A stretch of 5,602 nt of DNA from Pseudomonadota bacterium (GCA_030836725.1 JAUPLV010000139.1:1-5602), one strand, 5' to 3'; numbered from the stretch's first letter, positions 1 through 5,602 are shown. The notes: generated by a model from the letters alone, not told the origin. Program-made: numbers and translations.

Positions 1-2
1 AC

Positions 3-78
3 TGGCGCCCCGAAGACGAATCGAACGTCCGACCTACCCCTTAGGAGGGGGTTGCTCTATCCACTGAGCTACCGGGGC
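3..78 (-). tRNA. tRNA-Arg, anticodon CCU
   Basis: A complete 76-nt cloverleaf can be folded on the minus strand. The 7-bp acceptor stem is GCCCCGG with TCGGGGC, closing with one G-T pair. The D arm has stem GCTC/GAGC and a GG in its loop. The anticodon stem is ACCCC/GGGGT with loop CTCCTAA, so the anticodon is CCT at plus positions 43-45. The variable region has 5 nt. The T arm is GGACG/CGTCT with loop TTCGATT. The discriminator base is G and the 3' CCA is encoded (plus positions 3-5). Anticodon CCU reads the arginine codon AGG, which is rare in most GC-rich proteobacteria. Every standard stem pairs, so the gene appears functional. It is divergent from the peroxiredoxin gene. Confidence 0.97.
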
Positions 79-87
79 GTGGCGCGC

Positions 88-93
88 ATTGTA
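88..93 (-). promoter_or_regulatory. Possible -10 box for tRNA-Arg
   Basis: On the minus strand the hexamer TACAAT (5 of 6 matches to TATAAT) lies 9 nt before the first tRNA base. It is followed by a GC-only stretch, GCGCGCC. A GC-rich discriminator after the -10 box is typical of stringently controlled stable-RNA promoters, so this would suit a tRNA gene. No good -35 hexamer stands at 16-18 bp, which keeps the confidence modest. Confidence 0.4.
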
Positions 94-109
94 CCGAATC
101 CCGCATGGA

Positions 110-138
110 TTACCGAGCCATGCGCGGCCCGCTATGAT
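110..138 (+). promoter_or_regulatory. Possible weak promoter for the peroxiredoxin gene
   Basis: TATGAT at 133-138 matches 5 of 6 bases of the sigma-70 -10 consensus. TTACCG at 110-115 (3 of 6 matches to TTGACA) lies at the ideal 17-bp spacing. Transcription would begin near 145, giving a leader of only about 11 nt that just includes the GGAG ribosome binding site. The weak -35 and very short leader make this a tentative call. It would overlap the upstream region of the divergent tRNA promoter. Confidence 0.3.
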
Positions 139-146
139 GCGGGCAT

Positions 147-150
147 GGAG
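147..150 (+). promoter_or_regulatory. Ribosome binding site of the peroxiredoxin gene
   Basis: GGAG is followed by a 5-nt spacer to the ATG at 156. This supports the start that includes the N-terminal membrane segment. The next in-frame ATG (codon 22, at 219) would remove that segment and has no comparable Shine-Dalgarno sequence before it. Confidence 0.6.
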
Positions 151-155
151 AACAC

Positions 156-704
156 ATGCTGAAACTGATACTGGGTGGATTGGCCTTGGTGCTGCTGGTG
201 GCGAGCGCGGTCTTGTGGATGCTGCGGCCGGGTACGCAACGGCTTGTCGAGGGCAGCGCCGCGCCGGATTTCGCCTTGCCGGACCAGCGCGGCCAGATCC
301 ATCGCCTGGGCGATTACGCCGGGCGCTGGCTGGTGCTGTATTTCTATCCCAAAGACGACACGCCGGGCTGCACCGCGCAGGCATGCCGCTTTCGCGACGA
401 CATCGGGGTGCTGGGCGACCTCGACGCGGCGGTGGCGGGGGTGAGCGTCGACGGTACAAAATCGCATGCCGACTTCGCCCGCAAATATGAGTTGCCGTTT
501 CCGCTGCTATCGGACCCCGACGGGAAAACGGCAGCGGCCTACGACAGCCTGCTGAATATGGGCGCAGCGCGCATTGCGCGCCGCCATACGTTCATCATCG
601 GGCCGGACGGACGCATCGCGGCGCTCTTCGACAAGGTCGATCCGGCGCGACACGCCGAGGAAGTCGCGCACCGGCTGCGGGTTCTGCAAGGCGCCGGCAG
701 GTAG
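156..704 (+). CDS. bcp: Bcp/PrxQ-type thiol peroxiredoxin with N-terminal membrane anchor
   Basis: This 182-residue protein belongs to the AhpC/TSA (peroxiredoxin) family, Bcp/PrxQ branch, whose members reduce hydrogen peroxide and organic hydroperoxides using thioredoxin-type donors. Residues about 3-22 form one hydrophobic helix (LILGGLALVLLVASAVLWML) without a lipobox. The thioredoxin-fold domain follows from about residue 34. The active-site signature PxxxTxxC is at 65-72 (PKDDTPGC), with peroxidatic Cys72. Cys77 completes the CxxxxC spacing that in E. coli Bcp supplies the resolving cysteine. A family-typical RHTFIIGPDGRI strand is at 143-154. Soluble Bcp proteins have about 155 residues, so the extra length is the N-terminal segment. 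The anchor implies a membrane-tethered enzyme, but the charge balance (Lys3; Arg24 and Arg29) does not clearly show whether the domain faces cytoplasm or periplasm. The gene stands alone and converges on the phosphatidyltransferase gene. The family call is firm; the use of the symbol for a membrane-bound form is approximate. Confidence 0.93.
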   Translation: MLKLILGGLALVLLVASAVLWMLRPGTQRLVEGSAAPDFALPDQRGQIHRLGDYAGRWLVLYFYPKDDTPGCTAQACRFRDDIGVLGDLDAAVAGVSVDGTKSHADFARKYELPFPLLSDPDGKTAAAYDSLLNMGAARIARRHTFIIGPDGRIAALFDKVDPARHAEEVAHRLRVLQGAGR

Positions 705-741
705 AAGGTTGACTGCTGCAGCCGTATTCGTGGCGCGGCTA

Positions 742-764
742 ATCGGGGCTAAAGCCCCTCCCAC
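742..764 (-). repeat. REP-like palindrome, copy 1
   Basis: Read on the minus strand, this 23-nt unit begins with the tetranucleotide GTGG, then has the palindrome GGGGCT-TT-AGCCCC (realistically a 5-bp stem with a 4-nt loop) and ends GAT. GTAG or GTGG heads followed by an imperfect GC-rich palindrome define the REP elements mobilised by REP-associated tyrosine transposases (RAYTs). No RAYT gene is in the window. The unit lies between the two convergent genes. Confidence 0.75.
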
Positions 765-775
765 AGGGATCGCTT

Positions 776-798
776 ATCGGGGCTGAAGCCCCTCCTAC
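776..798 (-). repeat. REP-like palindrome, copy 2
   Basis: This copy has the same 23-nt architecture as the one at 742-764 and matches it at 21 of 23 positions. The head is GTAG instead of GTGG, and the loop change gives GGGGCT-GA-AGCCCC on the plus strand. The copies are direct repeats with an 11-nt spacer and a 34-nt period. On the minus strand this copy begins 12 nt after the phosphatidyltransferase stop codon, where a hairpin could shield the mRNA 3' end from exonucleases. No T-tract follows, so it is not a canonical intrinsic terminator. Confidence 0.75.
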
Positions 799-810
799 AA
801 GAGCCGCGGA

Positions 811-1365
811 CTATCGGACATCGAGGCGGGCCTTGGCGCTCCAGATCCACACGTACTGCAGGCCGGAAGCCACGGCGATGACGAACACCGTCGCATATAA
901 CGGCAGCAGCCAGTCTTCCATCGCCAGCAGTCCGGCCAGCCCGGCCAGGACCAGCGCCAGCAGGGTGAATTCGGCGGCCATGTGGGTCTTGCCGAGCCAG
1001 GTGGGGTGAATCTCCAGATGTCCCGCCAGGCCGCGGTAACTGAGCGCGCCCAGCACGATGACGCTGTCGCGCAGCAGGATCGCCAGCGTCACCCACAGCG
1101 GAATCGCGCCCGCCTGCGTCAGCATCACCAGCGTCGCCAGGCTCAGGGCCTTGTCGGCGACGGTGTCGAGCGCGGCGCCAAACTGGGTCATCTGCTTGAG
1201 CCAGCGCGCCAGCAGGCCGTCGATGCCGTCCGATACCGCTGCGGCGAAAAACAGCCAGCAGGCCGCTTCCCAGCGCTGCTGCAGGATCAGCCACGCCACC
1301 ACCGGCACGGCCGCGATCCGCAACATGGAAATGACGTTCGGCAGGTTGAAAACGCGTTCGCTCAT
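811..1365 (-). CDS. CDP-alcohol phosphatidyltransferase (PgsA / cardiolipin synthase-like)
   Basis: This 184-residue integral membrane enzyme should transfer a phosphatidyl group from CDP-diacylglycerol to an alcohol acceptor in the inner membrane. It carries the full family signature DxxDGxxAR(x8)GxxxDxxxD: Asp46, Asp49, Gly50, Ala53, Arg54, Gly63, Asp67 and Asp71. These residues bind two metal ions and the CDP moiety. The N-terminal FNLPNVISMLRI (6-17) is the usual amphipathic lead-in, and about six hydrophobic segments follow. Length matches PgsA (about 180 residues). However, the region at 99-107 reads RDSVIVLGA, not the REIIISALRE-like motif of PgsA. A later TWLGKTHM stretch (122-129) resembles CDP-alcohol-type cardiolipin synthases. 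The acceptor could therefore be glycerol 3-phosphate or phosphatidylglycerol, so no symbol is given. The ATG lies 13 bp after the hrpA stop, with no strong Shine-Dalgarno, which suggests translational coupling to hrpA. Confidence 0.9.
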   Translation of the reverse strand: MSERVFNLPNVISMLRIAAVPVVAWLILQQRWEAACWLFFAAAVSDGIDGLLARWLKQMTQFGAALDTVADKALSLATLVMLTQAGAIPLWVTLAILLRDSVIVLGALSYRGLAGHLEIHPTWLGKTHMAAEFTLLALVLAGLAGLLAMEDWLLPLYATVFVIAVASGLQYVWIWSAKARLDVR

Positions 1366-1378
1366 ACCGAAACCATAG

Positions 1379-4300
1379 TCAACTCAATGGCTGCCTGGCA
1401 AGCTCGTCCCACAATTTGTCGAGCCGCTTCACCGACACCGGATACGGCGTTTTGAGTTCCTGCGCGAACAGCGAAATGCGCAGTTCCTCCAACTGCCAGC
1501 GGAAGTCGTCCAGCGCCGCGGGCACCTCGCCCCTCACCTGGGCGCGCCGTGCCAGGACCTTGTTCTGCAGCGTCAGCACTCCGGCCATGCCGCGCGAGTC
1601 GCGCTGCTCGGACGCCGGCAGCTTCTCCAGCCGCTTGAGGATGCCCCTCAAATAGCGCGGCATATCCTTCAGGTGCATCCACGGCGTCGCGGTGATGAAG
1701 TCGGCCGCCACCAGCGCGGCCAGATGCGCATGCTCGTCGCGCATCGCGGCGGTGAACTGCGGCTTGGCGTTGAGCCGCGCCGCCACCTGCGCATGCAGGT
1801 CGAGAATCTCGGCAACGTCGCGCAGCAGCGCCTGCTTCACCACGGAAATTCTGGGCTTGGCGCGCTCCTTCTGCTTGCCGAAGGTTTTTGCATCGCGCGG
1901 GGTGTCGTCGTCGCCGATCAGCGCGCGCGTGGCGATCGCATCGATCAGCGCCGCGCGCAACTGCTCGGCGCTGCCGAAGTTGCGGTATTTCATCGCCAGC
2001 GCGGTCTCGCGCGACAGGTCCTTGTCGAGCTGCTTGAACTGCGCGGCCAGCGCGATCCGCAGCAGGCGCACCACGCCGCGCCGGGTTTCGGCTTCCGCCA
2101 CGTCGGCCGCATCGAGCAGGCGCAGGTCGACGCTCTCGCCATTGTCGACCAGCGCCGGAAAGCCGATCAGCTCGCGCCCGCCGCGCTTGAATTTCACCCG
2201 CTCCGGCAGGTCACCGAAATTCCACTCGACGAGGCCGGTGCGCTCGAATTCGCTGTCCTCGGCGCCGCCGCCGTAGGTGATGCGCGCCGCGCCGCCCAGC
2301 TGCTGGCGCAGCATGGCCAGATCGCGGCCGCTGGCAAGTTCCTGCCCGCTGTCGTCGATCACGCTGAGGTTCATTTCAAGGTGCGCCGGCAGCCCGGCCG
2401 TCCATTCGTCGGGGTGGATGTCCGTGCCGGTTTTCTTGCGGATGAAGGCCGCCAGCGCATCGGTCAGCGTCTGCTCGCCGGCCCTGGCCGCCGAGAGAAA
2501 CGCCGTCACCGTGTCAGGCAGCGGAATCAGCGGACGGCGCTTGTCCTTGGGCAGCGACTTCAGCAGCAGGGTGAGCTTTTCGCGGATCAGGCCGGGCACC
2601 AGCCAGTCGACCTGCGCCGGCTCGATGCGGTTGAGCAGATACAGCGGCAGGTGCAGCGTCACGCCGTCGAGCACATGGCCGGGCTCGAAGCGGTACTTGA
2701 GCCTGCACGCGACGCCGTCGACCAGCATCGTCTCGGGAAACAGCGCCTGGTCGGCGCCGAGCGCCTCGCCGAGAATGTCCTCGCGCCGCAGGAAGAGGAT
2801 TTGGGGATCGGCGGCCTCGGCTTCCGCGCGCCATTTCTCGAACGCCGCGCCGTTGTGCAGGTCCGCCGGAATGCGCGCATCGAACACGCGGAAGATGCGC
2901 TCCTCGTCCAGCCACACCCCCGATTTCCTCGCCTTGTGTTCGAGGTCCTCGATTTCCTTGATCAGCGCGCGGTTGTGGGCGAACCACGGCGCCTTGGTGT
3001 CGTAATCACCCGCCACCAGCGCGCCGCGGATGAACAGTTCGCGCGACAGCACCGGATCGATCGGGCCATAGTGAATCTTGCGCCGCGGCGCCAGGGTGAT
3101 GCCGTACAGGCTGACGCGCTCGAACGCCGCCACCCGCGCGCCGTCCTTCTCCCAGTGCGGCTCGATGAACATGCGCGTGAGCAGATGCCGCCCCGCGCTC
3201 TCGATCCATTCCGGCCGCACCTCGGCGGCGGTGCGCGCGAGCAGCCTGCCGGTGTCCGTCAGCTCCGCGGCCATGATCCACTTTGGCCCCTTCTTCGCCA
3301 GCGCCGAGCCGGGATGAATCGACAGCTTGATGCCGCGCGCCCCCTGGTAGTTGCCCTCGCCGGGTTTGGGCCGGCCTTTGGCGTCGTCCGACTTGAAGCC
3401 GATGTTGCCGAGTAGCCCGGTCAGCAGCGCCTGATGGATGGCGTCGTAGCCGGCGTCCTTCTCGTTCTCCTTCAGACCCAGCTCGCTCACCTGCGCGTGC
3501 AACTGGCCATGGATGTCGCGCCATTCGCGCATCCGCCGCGGCGACAGGAAGTGGTCCTGCAGCAGCGTCTGCAGCTGGCGGTTGGTTTTCTTGTGCTGCA
3601 CCTGCTCCTCGTACCAGCGCCACAGCTTCAGCCAGCCCATGAAATCGGAGCGCTCGTCGGCGAACAGCTTGTGCTTCTCGTCCGCCGCCTGCGCGCGCTC
3701 CATCGGGCGGTCGCGCGGGTCCTGCACCGACAGCGCGCTGGCGATGATCAGCACCTCGTTGACGCAGCGCTGCTGCTCTGCCGCCAGCAGCATCCGGGCG
3801 ATGCGCGGGTCGAGCGGCAGCTTGGCGAGTTGCTTGCCGATTTTGGTCAGCTGCCCCTGTTCGTCCAGCGCATGCAATTCGGCCAGCAGCTGATAGCCGT
3901 CGGTGACGAGTCTTGAACTCGGCGGATCGATGAAGGGAAAGCCCACCACGTCGCCCAGCCCGAGCGATTTCATGCGCAGAATGACGCCGGCCAGGGAAGA
4001 ACGCAGCAGTTCGGGGTCGGTGAAGCGTTGGCGGTTGCCGAAATCGGCCTCGTCGTAGAGGCGGATGCAGACGCCATCGGCCACCCGGCCGCAGCGGCCG
4101 GCGCGCTGGTTGGCCGAAGCCTGCGACACCTTCTCGATCAGCAGCTGCTCGACCTTGTTGCGCGCCGAATAGCGCTTCACCCGCGCGGTGCCGGGGTCGA
4201 TCACGTAACGGATGCCGGGCACGGTAAGCGAGGTTTCGGCGACGTTGGTCGCCAGCACGATGCGCCGCAAAGCGTTGGTCGGCTTGAAGATCGCATCCTG

Positions 4301-5200
4301 CTCGGCGACCGACAGGCGGGAGAACAGCGGCAGGATTTCGGTGCCGGGCGGGTGGTGCTTTCTCAGCGCCTCGGCGGTGTCGCGGATCTCGCGCTCGCCC
4401 GGCAGGAACACCAGGATGTCGCCGGGGCCGAGCCGCGCCAGTTCGTCGGTGGCGTCGAGGATGGCGGTTATATCGCTTTGGGCATCACGTTTGCTCCCAT
4501 CGATCGCCTTGGGCCTAGCCTTCGCCCCCTCTCCCCCAGCCCCTTTCCCGCTTGCGGGAGAGGGGAGAACCTCCTCGCGCTCGCTGCGTTCAACAGGCCG
4601 CCAGCGGATTTCCACCGGATAGGTGCGCCCCGATACCTCGATCACCGGCGCATCGTTGAAATGCTTGGAGAAGCGCTCGGCATCGATGGTCGCCGAGGTG
4701 ATGACCAGGCGCAGGTCGCTGCGCTTCTCCACCAGCGTTTTCAGATAGCCGTGCAGGAATTCGTTGTTGAGGCTGCGTTCGTGCGCCTCGTCGATAATGA
4801 TGGTGTCGTAGCGGCTCAATAGCGGGTCGCCCTGGCTTTCGGCCAGCAGGATGCCGTCGGTCATCACCTTGATCGCGGTGTCGTGGCGCACCTTGTCGGT
4901 GAAGCGCACCTTGTAGCCGACGATGCCGCCCAGCTCGCCGCCGAGCTCCTGCGCGATGCGCGCCGCCACCGAGCGCGCGGCGATGCGGCGCGGCTGGGTG
5001 CAGCCGATCAGCTTGCCCGGACGAGCCACCCCCGATCCAAGTCGCGCCTCCATACACATCTTGGGTATCTGCGTGGTCTTGCCCGAGCCGGTCTCGCCGC
5101 ACAGGATCAGCACGCGGTTGGCCTTGAGCGCGGCGAGGATGTCGTCGCGGCGCGCGGAAACCGGCAGGTCGGGATAGTTGATGTGCAAGGCGGGGCTCAA
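1379..5200 (-). CDS. hrpA: ATP-dependent RNA helicase HrpA (DEAH box)
   Basis: This 1273-residue protein (E. coli HrpA is about 1300) is a DEAH/RHA-family 3'-to-5' RNA helicase; in E. coli HrpA acts on mRNA and resolves stalled or collided ribosomes. RecA domain 1 shows Walker A GETGSGKT (35-42), motif Ia TQPRR (68-72), the DEAH box (137-140) and SAT (169-171). RecA domain 2 has TNVAETSLTVPG (318-329) and motif VI QRAGRCGR (365-372). Winged-helix/HA2 and OB-fold regions follow, then the long HrpA-specific C-terminal region (DUF3418-like, roughly 690-1265), ending near FAQELKTPYPVSVKRLDKLWDEL, as in E. coli. Start: TTG at 5200; an in-frame TGA at 5204-5206 excludes anything longer except ATT, and no ATG precedes Walker A. 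A TTG at 5188 is the other option; neither has a clear Shine-Dalgarno. Relative to E. coli about 65-70 N-terminal residues are absent, while INYPDLPVSARRDDI aligns. Residues about 208-240 carry an unusual insertion encoded by a palindromic repeat. The reading frame is otherwise intact. Confidence 0.96.
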   Translation of the reverse strand: MSPALHINYPDLPVSARRDDILAALKANRVLILCGETGSGKTTQIPKMCMEARLGSGVARPGKLIGCTQPRRIAARSVAARIAQELGGELGGIVGYKVRFTDKVRHDTAIKVMTDGILLAESQGDPLLSRYDTIIIDEAHERSLNNEFLHGYLKTLVEKRSDLRLVITSATIDAERFSKHFNDAPVIEVSGRTYPVEIRWRPVERSEREEVLPSPASGKGAGGEGAKARPKAIDGSKRDAQSDITAILDATDELARLGPGDILVFLPGEREIRDTAEALRKHHPPGTEILPLFSRLSVAEQDAIFKPTNALRRIVLATNVAETSLTVPGIRYVIDPGTARVKRYSARNKVEQLLIEKVSQASANQRAGRCGRVADGVCIRLYDEADFGNRQRFTDPELLRSSLAGVILRMKSLGLGDVVGFPFIDPPSSRLVTDGYQLLAELHALDEQGQLTKIGKQLAKLPLDPRIARMLLAAEQQRCVNEVLIIASALSVQDPRDRPMERAQAADEKHKLFADERSDFMGWLKLWRWYEEQVQHKKTNRQLQTLLQDHFLSPRRMREWRDIHGQLHAQVSELGLKENEKDAGYDAIHQALLTGLLGNIGFKSDDAKGRPKPGEGNYQGARGIKLSIHPGSALAKKGPKWIMAAELTDTGRLLARTAAEVRPEWIESAGRHLLTRMFIEPHWEKDGARVAAFERVSLYGITLAPRRKIHYGPIDPVLSRELFIRGALVAGDYDTKAPWFAHNRALIKEIEDLEHKARKSGVWLDEERIFRVFDARIPADLHNGAAFEKWRAEAEAADPQILFLRREDILGEALGADQALFPETMLVDGVACRLKYRFEPGHVLDGVTLHLPLYLLNRIEPAQVDWLVPGLIREKLTLLLKSLPKDKRRPLIPLPDTVTAFLSAARAGEQTLTDALAAFIRKKTGTDIHPDEWTAGLPAHLEMNLSVIDDSGQELASGRDLAMLRQQLGGAARITYGGGAEDSEFERTGLVEWNFGDLPERVKFKRGGRELIGFPALVDNGESVDLRLLDAADVAEAETRRGVVRLLRIALAAQFKQLDKDLSRETALAMKYRNFGSAEQLRAALIDAIATRALIGDDDTPRDAKTFGKQKERAKPRISVVKQALLRDVAEILDLHAQVAARLNAKPQFTAAMRDEHAHLAALVAADFITATPWMHLKDMPRYLRGILKRLEKLPASEQRDSRGMAGVLTLQNKVLARRAQVRGEVPAALDDFRWQLEELRISLFAQELKTPYPVSVKRLDKLWDELARQPLS
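4526..4566. repeat. Palindromic intergenic-type repeat inserted in frame within hrpA
   Basis: The core is a hairpin: left arm 4540-4551 (CCCCTTTCCCGC), loop TT, right arm 4554-4565 (GCGGGAGAGGGG). Eleven of 12 pairs are Watson-Crick and one is T-G. A further CCCCTCTCCCCC tract at 4526-4537 is a second copy of the left-arm sequence. I recognise this pattern as a short repeat common between genes in many GC-rich proteobacteria. Here it encodes hrpA residues LPSPASGKGAGGEG (212-225) with no stop or frameshift. Confidence 0.8.
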
Positions 5201-5218
5201 AATTCAAAAGGCGGATTG

Positions 5219-5323
5219 TCCGCGAAGGTCGCGAAGAAACACGAAGAAAACCCAATCGTTTCTTGGGCACGAATGCGGTTGCTGCTGTTGGCTCGCTTCG
5301 CGTTTCTTCGCGTCCTTCGCGGA
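5219..5323. repeat. Element with 28-bp imperfect terminal inverted repeats
   Basis: The left arm, 5219-5246, and the right arm, 5296-5323, are reverse complements at 26 of 28 positions. The 49-bp centre (5247-5295) holds a small hairpin, CCCAA at 5251-5255 with TTGGG at 5263-5267. Each arm is itself built of roughly 10-bp repeated CGCGAAG-type units. The centre has no ORF that I would support. The element fills most of the 133-bp gap between the permease stop and the hrpA start. If transcribed it would form a long hairpin, but no T-tract follows on the minus strand, so it is not an obvious terminator. The arm sequence resembles dispersed CGCGAAG-type repeats known in many environmental proteobacteria (recognised from memory). 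Confidence 0.75.
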
Positions 5324-5333
5324 TAAAAAATAT

Positions 5334-5602
5334 TTACTTGTTCCGAAAATACTCAAGGTCATCGAAGGTTTCCAGCCACTGCGGGCGATACAGCGCCATC
5401 ATGGTGATCGCCATGCCAGTGGTAATCGCCTCGGCCCAGCCGATCAGCAGGGTGGCATACGGCGTGTAATAGTCCAGCAGGTATTCAAGCGAGTACGCGC
5501 CGCCCAGACTCATCACCGCGGTGATGGCCAGCCCGATCGCGACAACCGAGAACGCCGCGCCGAAAAAACCGTTGCCGATCGCATAAATGAAAAAATTCTT
5601 CG
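5334..5602 (-). CDS. ECF-type ABC transporter permease, COG3235/CbiM-like (C-terminal part)
   Basis: The reading frame is open from the right edge to a TAA at 5334-5336 and gives 88 complete codons; the 5' part lies outside the window. The fragment has two strongly hydrophobic stretches, at fragment residues about 3-34 (FFIYAIGNGFFGAAFSVVAI and onward) and 46-71 (TPYATLLIGWAEAITTGMAI and onward). It ends with ALYRPQWLETFDDLEYFRNK. The GFFGAA element, the glutamate in AEAITTGM and the terminal YRPQW-xx-TFDD-xxY motif match my recollection of the proteobacterial energy-coupling-factor permease family related to CbiM. These membrane proteins import metal ions or vitamins, and the substrate cannot be told from this fragment. 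A GTG at 5516 could mimic a 60-residue gene start, but the open upstream frame and the family match argue that it is internal. Same strand as hrpA, 133 bp upstream. Confidence 0.75.
   Translation of the reverse strand, partial: KNFFIYAIGNGFFGAAFSVVAIGLAITAVMSLGGAYSLEYLLDYYTPYATLLIGWAEAITTGMAITMMALYRPQWLETFDDLEYFRNK

Noticed and set aside
742..798. The REP hairpins as a bidirectional intrinsic terminator.
   Set aside because: The stems are short (5-6 bp) and are followed by CCCAC or CCTAC on the plus strand and by GATTA or GATAA on the minus strand, not T-tracts. A role in 3'-end stabilisation remains possible.
749..1294. A 181-codon minus-strand frame overlapping the phosphatidyltransferase gene.
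   Set aside because: It is an out-of-frame shadow, rich in Arg and Gly, that runs through the REP copies. The overlapping frame has the complete CDP-alcohol phosphatidyltransferase signature.
1673..3415. A 580-codon open frame on the plus strand antisense to hrpA.
   Set aside because: It is a product of GC-rich codon bias opposite a well-supported helicase gene. Its translation is rich in Arg, Gln and Ala with no recognisable domain, and hrpA motifs fully explain the region.
4028..4822. A 264-codon plus-strand open frame opposite the hrpA helicase motifs.
   Set aside because: It is antisense to the DEAH and Walker regions of hrpA and shows no family features. Part of it is the repeat read in another frame.
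5215..5220. GACAAT on the minus strand as a -10 box for hrpA.
   Set aside because: No acceptable -35 hexamer stands at 16-18 bp, and the hexamer lies at the edge of the inverted-repeat arm.
4590..5270. A 226-codon minus-strand frame starting inside the inverted-repeat element and running into hrpA, possibly a missing HrpA N-terminus after a frameshift.
   Set aside because: The first residues come from the repeat element, and the rest is an out-of-frame reading of the hrpA 5' region without the helicase motifs. The true frame carries intact Walker A and DEAH motifs.
5219..5323. The CGCGAAG units as a CRISPR array.
   Set aside because: The units are about 10 bp, contiguous and inverted across the element. 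There are no regular unique spacers and no cas genes.
4883..5326. A plus-strand frame of 147 codons crossing the hrpA start and the inverted-repeat element.
   Set aside because: It is antisense to the hrpA 5' end, and its tail is repeat-derived sequence of a type often misannotated as protein.

Overview
The window looks like a piece of a GC-rich proteobacterial chromosome. HrpA, a Bcp/PrxQ peroxiredoxin, a CCA-encoding tRNA-Arg and a COG3235-type membrane permease together fit a betaproteobacterium, possibly a Nitrosomonadales-like chemolithotroph. The order-level guess is inference; no marker in the window fixes it. All four protein genes and the tRNA belong to known families. I see no new defence, mobile or biosynthetic system. 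The unusual content is three unrelated families of short palindromic repeats in 5.6 kb, one of them inside a coding sequence.

Layout, left to right. A complete tRNA-Arg(CCU) gene reads leftward at the left edge. A short divergent promoter region follows, then a rightward gene for a membrane-anchored Bcp/PrxQ-type peroxiredoxin. This gene converges on a leftward gene for a CDP-alcohol phosphatidyltransferase, and the convergent gap holds two tandem REP-like palindromes. Upstream of the phosphatidyltransferase (to the right), and only 13 bp away, is hrpA, a full-length DEAH-box ATP-dependent RNA helicase of 1273 residues. A palindromic intergenic-type repeat sits in frame inside hrpA, in the linker between its two RecA domains. 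To the right of hrpA a 133-bp gap contains a 105-bp element bounded by 28-bp imperfect inverted repeats. The right edge holds the last 88 codons of a leftward multi-spanning membrane protein resembling ECF-type ABC transporter permeases (COG3235/CbiM-like).

Functional links are limited. hrpA and the phosphatidyltransferase are probably cotranscribed (13-bp gap, same strand, no evident promoter or strong ribosome binding site between them). The roles are otherwise separate: translation (tRNA), hydroperoxide removal (peroxiredoxin), ribosome/RNA quality control (HrpA), anionic phospholipid synthesis (phosphatidyltransferase) and cofactor-metal or vitamin uptake (permease, substrate unknown). 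No stretch longer than about 135 bp lacks a gene.
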